Source: Liolophura sinensis (lineage: Eukaryota; Mollusca; Polyplacophora; Chitonida; Chitonidae). From it: a stretch of DNA of 64,000 nt. Below the pieces are notes generated by a model, which saw only the letters and a list, made by a program, of their open reading frames with translations, was not told the DNA's origin and did no database searches. Location: assembly GCF_032854445.1 (NCBI RefSeq), contig NC_088299.1:19275608-19339607 (forward strand), given 5' to 3'. Positions 11,736 to 24,600 of the stretch are shown one piece after another (position 1 is the stretch's first letter; each line of letters starts with the position of its first letter). The position numbers were made by a program, and so were the translations under genes.

Positions 11736-13604
11736 ATGCAGATTATAGATTAAAGGTGCGTTTTGTTGACATTGCACGAGCGGCATATTATGCACTGTAC
11801 GAAACAAACAAAAAAACTTGTAGCCTATCTGACGTGTGTATTGTTAATTTGACCTGATTTGTATGAAGGGTTGAAGGGGAGGGTGTGTGTGGATGTGTTT
11901 CGAGGGTGAGGAAGCGGGGTGAGAGGTTCAGGTGAGAAAAGGTACTGTTAGAATGACAAGATGATAGAGTGAGTGAGTTTGAATGTCTACTGACACCTTT
12001 TCATCAATCATAACTGCTGTAGGCTTACACGCTCCACGGATATCAATGCGACATGAAGTTCGCAATTAAATGTCTTCTGATTTAAATTTTAGATCGTGGT
12101 TAATGAGATTTTGAATGCATCACTGCAGGGCTGTGGAAATCTAGCTTGGAGCTAAACGTCTCTCGTTCCAGGTGAACGTTCTTCGCCCGTGTAACTGAGG
12201 GAGTTCGGAGCCCCGGGCTATAGGCCCAGGTTGACGGGACCGCGGTATGACGTGCGCGCTGCCGTCTGTAACACTGCAACAGGTGCGTTTACCAGTGGCT
12301 GGCGCGCAACTAGGCCTGAATCGGTTGGCCTTAACACGGACTGGCAAGCGGCGGGCCCGGATCATTTGGCCGGAGGGAGAAGTGCCAATTAGCAGGTTGA
12401 ATGGGAGTAGCCTAAACGTTCATGCCATCTAGTCAATATAGGATCTGTATCTGTTATATTAACACTACTTATCACATTGTATTTGGGGACATTTTTGCGT
12501 CCTTCTTCACTTTGAAGTTCGATAAAATTTAATTGATGTCTCTTTTTCCATCCTGGCGTGCTCATTATAATACGGACATAGGTGGGCTTAGTTGGTGTCG
12601 GCTCGAGATAATCACAGGTGCAGAGTGTATCCTTATTGATCGGATATAACCACCATGCTGGCCACTTCAAATCTAAACTAACAATCGAAAAGTCGATGGT
12701 AGATTCCCAGCCTTTGTTGAGGCTATTATAAACACTGATTAATAGATCTGATTTCGCTGCTGAGATCCCCCCCTCTCCCCATTATATTTACATGCGTGTT
12801 TATCAAAACAGGTAAAACCAATTGTACCAGGTTTAGAGCAAATAAAGCGATTTTAGGGCAGCTTATTCCCACACTTCCTGATAGAGGATTGGGTTATTAA
12901 AAAGTTGGAGAAAATTTCGAAAAACAAACTGCCACTGGCTGGCCAGTTGTACGGGGATTCACGAGGTAGTATTTAATTAAGCTAACGTGACAAACGGCGG
13001 TTAGATAAAGCGTTCATTATTAAAGCGAAAGTAAAGAGAATAAAGCTAGCAGGGAGCAGAGGAGTCATAGCCGCCAATCTATTTTTCGGACATAATATTT
13101 GTTCCATCAGGTATTAAAGTCAGTGCAATAATGAAGTAATACATATATAGGGTTAAATACAGGTATCTGCGAGGGTAACAGCGCCGGAGTGAGAAGCAAA
13201 TTCCACACTAACATTGTGGATAGAGGTAATAAGTAAACCCAGGATGACGTATGGCCGCACGTCACGTGCACATCTGAAACAGACGCTCGTACACCAGCCG
13301 TCAACCAAAATGGACGTTGCAGATCAATAATCACGAGGCCATTTCCTCAAAAGAAGTTTAACACAAACCAGCAAGGTATATGAAATACGAAATTAGGACG
13401 GAAGACGCAGGAAATGTTCTAGGGGAACGAGTAAAACCAACATTCAAATCCTATACCCTGCTAGCATGTAAGTTGTCGATAATAAACTATGTACCTCACT
13501 TATCGGTATATATACAATACTCCAGTAGGGAACCAGAGTTTACTGAAGAACGGGAGTTCACATGAAAACATATAGCCTGTCACATCCAGAGCGTTAGTTC
13601 CTTC
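11736..13604. other. Gene-free stretch
   Basis: A GC-rich block (12,130-12,380) has open frames on both strands but no recognisable protein. The 12,900-13,090 block is non-repetitive ('tatttaattaagctaacg'). Nothing firm. Confidence 0.4.
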
Positions 13605-13945
13605 GAACACTAAGCGGCAGCAGTAGATCCAGGATCAATCCTGGGTTGAGTCACATCTAAGACCTTAAAAGATGAAGTTGTAGCTTCCTCGCTTGGCGTT
13701 CAGCATGAAGGGGATAGTGCACCGACTGGTTGACCCATATCAGTATAATGGCTCGGGCGGGGCGCTTTACTTGCCTTCGGTAAGATGTCTCAGTGAAGCA
13801 GCACTAGACAAAAGAGCGGTGGAAATCCGTCCTGCAACAAGGAGGCACATTACATGCACTCTATGGATTCCTTCGTCGTCATATGACTGAAAAATTGTTA
13901 AGTACGACGTTAAATCCCAAGCACTCTCTCATTCACCCAAGCACT
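13605..13945 (+). mobile_element. SINE-B copy
   Basis: Matches the 8215-8562 copy through 'gttgacccatatcagtataa', 'tctcagtgaagcagcacta' and the tail 'gtacgacgttaaatcccaag'. Confidence 0.8.
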
Positions 13946-13989
13946 GAGGTATCCTCACGTCACATGTTAGTGGAAAATCTATGTCTTGC

Positions 13990-14166
13990 TGACAGGGCCG
14001 GACGTGGAAAGACCCTCCAGCAACCTGCCGATGGTCATGGGTTTCCCCCGGGCTCATCCCGGTTTCCTCCCAACATAATGCTGGCCGCTGGCCGCCGTCG
14101 TATAAGCGAAATATTTTTGAGTACGGCGTAAAACGCCAATCAAATAAATAGATAAATAAATAAATC
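13990..14166 (+). mobile_element. SINE-A, 5'-truncated
   Basis: Body from 'gccggacgtggaaagaccct' to 'gtacggcgtaaaacgccaat' followed by a (aaat)n tail. The tRNA-like head is absent, as is common after incomplete reverse transcription. Confidence 0.8.
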
Positions 14167-14284
14167 TGACTGACATCAGTTCAATCCCAAAACACAGTAA
14201 CGATGAACCATACTCATGTGTAGAAGCTTTTTGAAAGGACATTCTCCGCGGTATAGCAAGAGGAAGGTTTTCAAAGAGCCTCTG

Positions 14285-15200
14285 CCACAACAAAGTGAGG
14301 TCACAGTTCTGTGGAGAACTACAACTTATTCTGATAAAAACACAGATATTAGAGACATAAAAACCACAGTACGATTACAACCATATCCCAGTCGTCGACA
14401 AGTCGAACTGCAGTCTATATTGGACAAGGAATCTAGGAGGGAACCACACTCAAATGGCAAACCACGGCTTTGTGTAGAACCACATCATCGTTGGGAACCA
14501 CAGTCGTAGAGAACTAATGCCGTGGAGAATCATAAAGGAAAACCGCTTAGCATAAGATTAGTTCTAATTTTGGGCTTTGTGCGACACCATTCACCCACAA
14601 ATATGAAAGGTTTCAGGTGAAATAGTATTGATTGCTATAATCATTAATGTCAAATAAGAACCATGCCGTTTGATCAAAACCACAACCATGCCTTGGTACA
14701 GAATGGTTTCCCATCAACCATATATTCTCCACAAGGTCATTGGGAAGTATGTGGCTTTATACAAAACTGTGCTTCTCCTGCGAGATGTTGGTTCTCTATA
14801 CCATACTGACTTCCCAGGGGAGAACCATGCATAGCCCACTAGCAACCACAGCTCAGTGGAATGTCAGTATCTAAGGTTAACCCGAACCAGGTGTGGAAAC
14901 TCAGCTTATAAAACTGTGTCCTTGACGCGAATATTAGTCTGATCGGAACAATAACTAGCTCAGAGAGAAACAGTCTGGTAGAGGACCAGTTTTTTACGAA
15001 ACCATGCCCATGACGCAAGCCTCGATCGCGTGGAAAACATATTGCTGATCGGAAACCATATATATCCATATCAGAGGGAAAAAAGATTGAGAAAGAACCA
15101 CAGTTTGGTAGATAACCATAGCCTGATAAAGAACCACTGTTAAAGCTTATTCCGGCAGAAAACCTCAGCTTGGGAGAAAACCACAACCTGTGGAGAGCGA
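14285..15200 (+). repeat. Highly degenerate repeat built on 'aaccaca'
   Basis: Spaced 'gaaccacagt', 'aaaccacgg' and 'gaaaaccacaac' motifs recur every 15-30 bases. A 177-codon minus-strand frame across 14,839-15,372 follows from this low-complexity structure and resembles no protein family. Confidence 0.55.
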
Positions 15201-15517
15201 GTGTGCGGTGTGGAAGACGGATGTGAAGACGCAAAGAAAAATTATTTACAGAATGACACATATATGTATATATAACATTCACACATATATACATATATGA
15301 ATAATATTGAAATGGACCAAAATGGTCAGTTATTTCTTTCTGATGTGCTTTTACTCTGGAATTCTGGGACATGTCATATTACAAAAACCGGAAACAAAAT
15401 GTTGCGTGATCCGTACAATATCCACATTCAGTCCGTGTGGCAGAAACGCAAAACAGGGATCGCGTGACTTCACACTCGAACCGGATGTTCTGATGTCATA
15501 GAAACACCTCCACATCA

Positions 15518-15647
15518 ATGGTTAAATTTGAGAATATGGTGGCGCTTTCAATTTTCTTGGTGTGTACAATTTTGCTTACTTTAAACTGCGGTATCTCGGA
15601 TACAAACTACCACAAAAATAAAACGTTAAGTTTTTTAAACTGTACAG
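15518..15647 (+). CDS. Possible first exon of a secreted protein
   Basis: Reads an initiator Met, a second Met at codon 7 and a strongly hydrophobic stretch ('MVALSIFLVCTILLTLNCG') like a signal peptide, then 'NKTLSFLNCTG' with N-glycosylation sequons before a possible donor at 15648 (cag|gtgata). Another signal-like frame begins at 15,307 but stops after 64 codons. No downstream exon was found, so chance is a serious alternative. Confidence 0.2.
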
Positions 15648-16053
15648 GTGATACTTTTTCGATACATGTATTAATATACATTTTGTGTAGAGTTGTGCAT
15701 TGTTTTAATTCCTTGTAGAAGATGCACTTATGAGTCCAAACGCACCCGGATTGTTCACCACTGTCACAAAGCTGAACAACTTCTAACTGTTTATGCAATC
15801 CTTAGGCTGTTTTAAAACACCAGTTCTTGAGGCAGAGGTCAGTTTTTTTAAGGGAAGCCTGCAGAGCTTGGAGGAAACTACTCCACTGTGCCAGCTTCCT
15901 CGCAAACCCAATGACTTAAAGGTTAAGGCTGAGCCAATCAGAGCAGGATGCCAGAACTCGATTCCCCTTTGTCAATGATTTGTTTGATACGACGCCCACA
16001 GGACAGTGAGGCCCTCAGGACAGTGATACAAGGTCTGGCAATGATTAAACATT

Positions 16054-16214
16054 TCATTTATTTATTTTATTGGCGTTTTACGCCGTACTCAAGAGTAACT
16101 AACTTATAGGACAGATGCCAGCATTATAGCGACAGGAAACAGGGCAGAGCCCAGAGGGAACATATGACCATCCACACGTTGCTTGGCAGAATGTCTCGCG
16201 CAGTGCAATGATTC
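16054..16214 (-). mobile_element. Diverged SINE-A copy
   Basis: Minus orientation, from 'tttatttattttattggcg' and 'ttttacgccgtactcaagag' to about 'cagtgcaatgattca'. Many substitutions mark it as old. Confidence 0.75.
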
Positions 16215-16832
16215 AAAAGACTGTTATTAAACTTCACATGCATTTAATCTTACTTATCTTGTTTAGGTACATATAGCATGTAATACAGGAATAGAAAAGG
16301 TTAGTGTAGCCATTTTAAATAGAATGTAAGAACGCATAATGAGACGTAAATTCTCTTAAAAAAAGATTAAACCATGCCCAAAACTCTATGCTTTTAACTG
16401 AATTAGCCCTCTTGAAATAGTTCTGGAAGTTTAAAGTGAAAGACAGCGCCTGACTAATGTTTATGTCCACTGAAAGACTACCATTCTAAGCATCTTAAAC
16501 TGGCATTAAAATATTTTAAAGATTTTTCCAGCCCAGTAAAATTTAGTGATAGCAGATAAAAGTTTTGAACATCAGCGATGAAGGCTCAAGTGATAAATAT
16601 ACTTTTCTCGGCAATGGGACCTACTCGAAGAATATTTCTTCCACTGCTTGAACTGTTGATAGAGCAGACCTACTACAAGGTACTCCAGTGACCCTATTTC
16701 AATAGCCTAGCTGCACATGCACGGCCGGGCTAATCCTGGTTCATGTCGTAGGCTCCAGAGGGGTTGTGCTGGTGATTTCAACCCCAAGTAAATGTTTACA
16801 AAATTACAATAGGATCGTTGTACAACTAGATT
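16215..16832. other. Gene-free stretch
   Basis: No gene, SINE or array seen. Confidence 0.45.
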
Positions 16833-17095
16833 CATCCTCAATTCTGAAACAAATGGAAATAAATCTAAGTATCACTGAGAGAGATCTACGCATTCCACGG
16901 TTACTGGATCTTATATTGCACTCACTCAATTCTGAAACAAATGGAAATAAATCTAAGTATCACTGAGAGTGATCTACGCATTCCACGGTTACTGGATCTT
17001 ATATTGCACTCACTCAATTCTGAAACAAATGGAAATAAATCTAAGTATCACTGAGGGTAATCTACACACTCGACGGTCACTGGATTTTATATTTC
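16833..17095 (+). repeat. 88-bp tandem repeat, about 3 copies
   Basis: The phrase 'caattctgaaacaaatgg' recurs at exact 88-base steps (16840, 16928, 17016). The last copy is more diverged. Confidence 0.9.
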
Positions 17096-17799
17096 AATTC
17101 TGCAGCGGTGGCTTTTAAGATTAGAGCAGTGCTGACCCAGTCGCGGGCGTCAGTTGCACCTCGGTTGAACACAGCGTTTCCATCATTTTACTGTGTTTCA
17201 TAAAACTAAGCAGAAAAGAAACATGACTTGTATGCGAGAAGGACGAAGGAGCAAAATTAAAGTTCTACAATTCTAATAATTTCTGAAAAAAAATTTATCA
17301 TAGGATTTTAAACCCTAAAATGAACGATAAAAATGTATTTCGGGAGATGAATGCGGTTTGGGCCGAGACGGTAAGCTACTGTCTGACATAATTTGTGATA
17401 CCATCGTTGAGTATTATACAGCTTGTAAATCAACTGATTTTACGTCTGTAATGGTCCGTCAGTGATACAGACCTGCCCCACCACATTTGGTGAAATGGCC
17501 CTTCAACTCCAAGAAACAGCTTAGGTCGCTCAACCTGATAGCAACGTGTTTGACTGGACAAAATTCTCATGTCCATACAAGAAGCATTAAGAATGTGTTT
17601 TTCAAAAACTTGAAGATCTCTCTTTTTTTATTGAAGCCCACCTACTTGAGGTTCTGTTTCTTTCAACCATTCACAGCTAATAACAGCATTCAATCTAAAC
17701 ATTTTGGTACAAACGATATCAAAATATTCAGCAATGTTAAACAAAATATATATGTGGCAAAATGCCAAGCTTAATGATGTAATGGGACATTTGAATTCT
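17096..17799. other. Gene-free stretch downstream of CENP-T
   Basis: No exon is supported. It contains the nearest minus-strand AATAAA after the CENP-T stop. Confidence 0.4.
17627..17632 (-). terminator. Candidate CENP-T polyadenylation signal
   Basis: Minus-strand AATAAA about 0.9 kb beyond the CENP-T stop codon. I saw none closer, which would place the 26-bp array inside the 3' UTR. This is inference; a variant signal nearer the stop is possible. Confidence 0.3.
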
Positions 17800-18512
17800 G
17801 TTTGTCTGGTGTCCATCTGGAGATTATCTGTCTGGTGTTCATCTGGAGACTGTCCATATGTGTCCATCTGGAGATTATTTGTATTGTGTCCATCTGGTGA
17901 TTGGGTGTCTGGTGCCCATCTGGAAATTGTTTGTCTGGTGTCCATCTGGAGATTGTTTGCCTGGTGTCCATCGGGAGATTATTTGTCTGGTTTCCATCTG
18001 GAGATTATCCTCTGCTATCCATCCGGATATTGTTTGTCTGCTGTTCATCTGGATTTTGCTTATCTGATGTTCATCTGGATACTGTTTGTTTCGTGTCCAT
18101 CTGGATACTGTTTGTCTGGTGTCCACCTGGATAGTGTTTATCTGGTGTCCATCTGGAAATTGTTTGTCTGGTGTCCATCTGGATATTGTTTGTCCAAAGT
18201 CCACCTGGATATTGTTTGTCTGGTGTCCATATGGAGATCATTCTCTTCTGTCCATCTGCATATTGTCTGCCTGCTGTTCACCTGAATTTTGTTTGTCTGG
18301 TGTCCATCTGGAGATTGTTTGCCTGGTGTTCATCTGGAGATTGTTTGTCTGGTGTCAATCTGGTGATTATCTGTCTGGTCTCCATTTGAAGATTATTTTC
18401 TGCTGTCCATATGGATATTGCCTGTCCACTGTCCATCTGGATATTGCCTGTCCACTGTCCATCTAGATATTGTTTGTCTGGTGTCCATCTGGTGTCCATC
18501 TGACTGTCTGTG
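17800..18512 (+). repeat. 26-bp minisatellite in the CENP-T 3' flank
   Basis: About 27 imperfect copies of a unit containing 'gtccatctggatattgtttg'. The array begins 34 bases beyond the CENP-T stop codon. Because 26 is not a multiple of 3, the unit reads open in several frames, giving spurious 190-codon ORFs. Confidence 0.9.
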
Positions 18513-18545
18513 TGTTGCACATGTACATCTTTGCTGTGATATCAA

Positions 18546-18669
18546 TCAGTGGCGTGGGTAGAGAACGTTACCAGCTCTGGCCATGGGAACAATCTCCTGC
18601 TTGTACTCCAGAGGTAAATACTGCTCCACCAACGTGTACATAGACCTCCTGCCTGTGGCAAAGCCTTGT
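18546..18669 (-). CDS. CENPT: CENP-T exon 10 (C-terminus)
   Basis: Acceptor 'atatttcag' then one base completing the split Arg codon; encodes residues 781-820 and the stop. Contains 'QGFATG', 'LVEQYLPLEYKQ' and 'AGNVLYPRH'. This is the two-helix family extension after the histone fold that contacts CENP-H/K in other species. A competing acceptor a few bases inside would remove the conserved 'QG', so the outer one was chosen. Confidence 0.93.
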
Positions 18670-21600
18670 CTGAAATATTACAACAATATACAACATTTTA
18701 TGCTTTCGTTCATCACACAACTTATTGGTTTTGATCACTCTATAGTGCGATACAGGTGGATTAGACTGGAACCTGATAATTCACATCACTTTACATGTAA
18801 CACATGTTTACTGTAAAAGAGCAGACAAGTTTAAAGAATAGTAAAAATACATGGCAGGAGACCATAAGAAACAATTCAGAAGCTACTTGCCAAAAAGACC
18901 ATAGGCAAACTAATTCACCCTGCCAAATACTTGTGACAGAAATAACATGAGACTAATCCACCCTGCCAAATACTTGTGACAGAAATAACATGAGACTAAC
19001 TCATCCTCACAAATACTTGTGACAGAAATAACATGAGACTAATCCACCCTGCCAAATACTTGTGACAGAAATAACATGAGACTAATCCACCCTGCCAAAT
19101 ACTTGTGACAGAAATAACATGAGACTAATCCACCCTGCCAAATACTTGTGACAGAAATAACATGAGACTAATCCACCCTGCCAAATACTTGTGACAGAAA
19201 TAACATGAGACTAATCCACCCTGCCAAATACTTGTGACAGAAATAACATGAGACTAATCCACCCTGCCAAATACTTGTGACAGAAATAACATGAGACTAA
19301 TCCACCCTGCCAAATACTTGTGACAGAAATAACATGAGACTAATCCACCCTGCCAAATACTTGTGACAGAAATAACATGAGACTAATCCACCCTGCCAAA
19401 TACTTGTGACAGAAATTACATGAGACTAATCCACCCTGCCAAATACTTGTGACAGAAATAACATGAGACTAATTCATCCTGACAACTACTTGTGACAGAA
19501 ATAACATGAGACTAATCCACCCAACTCATTGTGCCAAATACTTGAGGTAGAGTTTGAATTAATCTTGCAAAGCCTCTTTGTTTCAGGGGTTTGAGGAATG
19601 ACCCTTAAAATACAATAACTAAATCCATGACAGAATACTACACATAACATAATGTGAGAGCCACATGTACATGTAGAGGGCCAGTAATGGATGTCAGTGT
19701 AAAATGCCTGAAGGACTAATTTGAACCAGCTTCCATATCATACACCAGGCTATTAAATTAAACTGGCTTTGCATTGTGAATTTCTACTCCCCAATTTAGA
19801 TATTATACACAACAAAGACAGGCTTAATTGCATTTTAGAAATCAGATTGATATGATTTGCATAACTAAGCTGAGGTTAACAGAACACGTTTGGAATCAAA
19901 ATAATTGTTCTGTACCAAGTTCACTGGTGTTTATGCCTTTGGTAACAGATGTTCTTTTTTCAAAAAGTGAAATGCATTTTCACATTCATTCTGAAGGGAA
20001 ATTCATCACCTTGCATGGTTTTATGACAATGTCAATGTTTACGCCAGGCAATGTAATCAGGACATTTTTTACTCATAAATGTTTAGTGAAAATAAATAAA
20101 TAAATTCATGATTTTTGTCTTACATATTATTGTTTCCATGACTGAATCTAAATACTTTTCTTCATAACTATTTAGTCATGGTAATTAATTTGATCAATAA
20201 AATCTTCACCAAATAACATATTGTAATTTAAAGGAAAGAAGAAAATAATATATAAAAAAAACAAACTGAACTGACTTTGTGATTATTCAACGCAGTGAAC
20301 TGCAGACCGTTTCCTTAACATCTGTAACCTGTTGTCCTCTGTAAACTGATGACTTCAGTCTTCATACATGGATATTCATGGAACAGAAATTTAAGTTTTT
20401 CCCCCCACATGAAACTGAGCACTTAATTAACCTCTAATCTAGCTTTTGCTTTAATTTATAAACACATTCTGATAATCTGGAGCTTATTACAAGCTCAAAT
20501 GTGCTGATCTTAACTTTATTTCCCAAGTTTATGGGATGAAATGAGTATTTTTTCTTCACACTGTTTTAATGAGAAATGTCAGGGCTCTTGACAGTGGCTT
20601 ATTTTAGGCACTTTCTACCACTGGCTCAAGCTTCAACATCGTAGAAAAAGTGTAATCTAAAGCCGTGCAAAGATCAACACAGATGGTTTAGTGAATAGTG
20701 AAGAATTTAAAATGTCCATTCACCTCTACAAATGTCTTGTGAGATTTGTATGAGCACACAGACATTACCTCTTCATCAGAAGTTCTACGTCCTCCTCTGT
20801 GACCGTCACTCTGCCCGCATGATCAGCGAATGCTCCAAGGTCACTGGTCACATTGGTCCAATACTTGTCAGCACTACAACAACAACGGTACATCACATAA
20901 CTGCCAGTATCTAATCTACTTGCCACCACACTGTTTCTCTCCAAAAACAGGTTTAAAATAAATAAATACATAAAAACTGGGGAAAAAAATGAAATCAAGT
21001 GATGCAAACATGTTGCCTTGAAGTGCCCCATCCCAATCCCACATGTATCCAACCCTACATGTATCCAATACTACATGTATCCAACCTTACATGTATCCAA
21101 TCCTACATGTATCCAACCTTACATGTATCCAATCCCACATGTATCCAATCCCACATGTATCCAATCCTACATGTATCTAACCTTACATGTATCCAACCTT
21201 ACATGTATCCAATCCCACATGTATCCAACCCTACATGTATCCAATCCTACATGTATCCAACCCTACATGTATCCAATCCCACATGTATCCAATCCTACAT
21301 GTATCCAACCCTACATGTATCCAATCCTACATGTATCCAATCCTACATGTATGCAATCCAACATGTATCCAATCCTACATGTATCCAATCCCACATGTAT
21401 CCAATCCCACATGTATCCAATCCTACATGTATCCAATCCCACATGTATGCAATCCTACATGTATCCAATCCCACATGTATCCAATCCCACATGTATCCAA
21501 CCCTATATGTATGCAATCCCACATGTATCCAATCCCACACGTATCCAATGCTACATGAATCCAACCTTACATGTATCCAATCCCACATGTATCCAATCCT

Positions 21601-24600
21601 ACATGTATCCAATCCCACATGTATCCAACCTTACATGTATCCAACCTTACATGTATCCCATCCCACATGTATCCAATCCCACATGTATCCAATCCTACAT
21701 GTATCCAACCTTACATGTATCCAACCTTACATGTATCCAACCCCACATGTATCCAATCCTACATGTATCCAATCCTACATGTATCCAATCCCACATGTAT
21801 CCAATCCTATATGTATCCAACCTTACATGTATCCAATCCCACATGTATCCAATCCTACATGTATCCAACCCTACATGTATCCAATCCTACATGTATCCAA
21901 CCTTACATGTATCCAACCTTACATGTATCCAATCCTACATGTATCAACTCCCACATGTATCCAATCCCACATGTATCCAATCCCACACGTATCCAATCCC
22001 ACATGTATCCAACGCTACATGTACCCAATCCTACATGTCTCCAATCCCACATGTATCCAACCCCACATGTATCCAACCCTACATGTATCCAATCCCACAT
22101 GTATCCAACCCTACACGTATCCAATCCCACATGTATCCAATCCTACATGTTTAATACTACAGTCAATTTAGGAGATAAATTGTGGAAGTTGTAAGTATGG
22201 CAAATAGTGGCGATATGTTTACTGCACATTCACTGTCACAGGCTATTAAATTAGCAGAAATATAAGTCCATTAGACTTTGTCCTATATATCCTCAAGGCC
22301 TGACAATTTCATGGAAAATCAAACAAAGGTTATGAGAAACTCGACAGCTCACCGGTAATGGCTTCAGTTCAAATGACAGCCTAAGTTGACAGGACATTTA
22401 AATTCATATTGAGCAGGGTAGTGTCTTTATGATGAGCTCACTGTGTAAACGTTGGTGTGCACACCATGTTTAGAGTGAGTGAGTGCCCAGGGTTTAAGGT
22501 CACACTTAACAATTTTTCATCATATGACGACAAGCAGTCATGTGGGTGATGAACTGCAACTTTGTTTGCGCAGGGCAGTTTTCCATTGCTCCTTTATCTG
22601 GTGCTGCTCACCGAGGCGACATGCCAAAGGCAAGCAAGCCCTCTCACCCGGCTTATTATACTTAAACTGGTCGACCAGTCTGCAAATCTCCCTAATTATT
22701 TAAAATGAGAAAATCCCCAAATCCTGTCCATCATTCTCACCAAGGTTCATAAATATGATGTGAAAACTGATGGAATATCTGACCCAAACATAAATCCTTA
22801 CCATGGTCAACAAAACTGAATAGTACTGGCTAAGACAAAATGGCAAAGTCAAAAACCTGATAATTTGAATTAAAATCCAAATATACTTAAGTATTGAAAA
22901 TTATTTACTTAATGAGGAATTCTAGGCATGCCAATTGTCCACACCAAGTTTCAGCAAGACAGTGTAAAAACTGTGGCAACAGCTGACCCAAACAAAAAAA
23001 ACCTTACCCTAGCCTACTATAGTACTGGCTTGAATATAATGGCTAAGCCCAAAACCCGATAGTTTAAATAAAAATGAAAAATATCCCTAATTTATAATCA
23101 AAATGAGTAAATGTCCAAATCATTCATAGCAAATTTCACGAAAGTGGTGTGAAAACTGTAAGACTAGCCGACCCAAACATGAAAACTTACTCAATTAACA
23201 AATAAAAAAGCTTACTGAGACATTGGCACCATTTCCCCCCCTCAAACTCACAATACCTCACCTTACTTTGTAGCAGCAAGCTATAAAAAAGCAGAGCATA
23301 TCAAGGGAGTTTTATAATGTTATAGTGCAAACTAGTTCAGAAATACAACAGCTCAACAAATTCAATCATCACCAAATGCTAAGCAGAGTTAGGAACAAGA
23401 GAACAGGACAAACCAGTGAGTGGTCTGTCTTATTTGAAAATACTTTTTGCAGGGTGGGTATTTGGAACTACCTCTCGGTATCTATCTCCTTGGCATTATA
23501 ATCTTCTAAATAAGGATGTGATGTATTTCTAATAAATTTGTCTCAATGTAGATTTTCTGTTTATATCCAAAGACACATTTAATCTTCATTATAATAACAT
23601 TCATGAAAATATTAAAAGCATAAATGATTAAAATTCCATTTGAACACATTTGTTAGCTGAAAAAATCCAATTCTAACACAAATACATTTATTAAACATGC
23701 TTTACATCCTCAGTTAGAGCATTGCTATGCATACCAAGAGGTGGTCCTAAATACCCACCATACAATGACCATATATACCAAGAGGTGGTCCTAAATACCC
23801 ACCATACAATGACCATATATACCAAGAGGTGGTCCTAAATACCCACCATACAATGACCATATATACCAAGAGGTGGTCCTAAATACCCACCATACAATGA
23901 CCATATAATTATACCAAGAGGTGGTCATAAATACCCATCATACAATGTTGAGGAGGGTGGAACGTACACATGTTGAGGAGGGCGGGGACATACACATGTT
24001 GAGGAGGGTGGGGACATACACATGTTGAGGAGGATGGGAACATACACATGTTGAGGAGGATGGGAACATACACATGTTGAAGAGGATGGGGTAATACACA
24101 TGTTGAGGAGGGTGGGGACATACACATGTTGAAGAGGGTGGGGACATACACATGTTGAAGAGGATGGGGTAATACACATGTTGAGGACGGTGGGGACATA
24201 CACATGTTGAGGAGGGTGGGGACATACACATGTTGAGGAGGATGGGAACATACACATGTTGAGGACGATGGGGACATAGACATGTTGAAAAGGGTGGGGA
24301 CATACACATGTTGAAGAGGGCGGGGACATACACATGTTCAGGAGGGTGGGGACATACACATGGTGAAGAGGGTGGGGACATATGCATGTTGAGGAGGGTG
24401 GGGACATACACATGTTGAGCAGGGTGGGGACATACACATGTTGAGGAGGGTGGGGACATACACATGGTGAAGAGGGTGGGGACATACGCATGTTGAGGAG
24501 GGTGGGGACATACACATGTTGAGGAGGATGGGAACATACACATGTTGAGGACGGTGGGGACATACACATGTTGAAAAGGGTGGGGACATACACATGTTGA

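Noticed and set aside
12130..12432. GC-rich block with open frames on both strands, considered as a transcription-factor exon
   Set aside because: No domain, no matching splice sites, and both strands equally open because of base composition.
14839..15372. 177-codon minus-strand frame
   Set aside because: Lies in degenerate 'aaccaca' repeats; no family resemblance and no splice context.
18546..18660. Alternative last-exon acceptors 'gccacag' and 'caggcag'
   Set aside because: One breaks the reading frame; the other keeps it but drops the conserved 'QG' after 'LLMKR'. The acceptor 'atatttcag' restores the full family pattern.
18908..19522. Regular repeats resembling a CRISPR array
   Set aside because: Units are contiguous without unique spacers, and the genome is eukaryotic.
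20999..22171. Open frames of 378-390 codons on the plus strand
   Set aside because: They are the 16-bp array read in three equivalent frames; no start context, splice signals or family match. They lie in a CENP-T intron.
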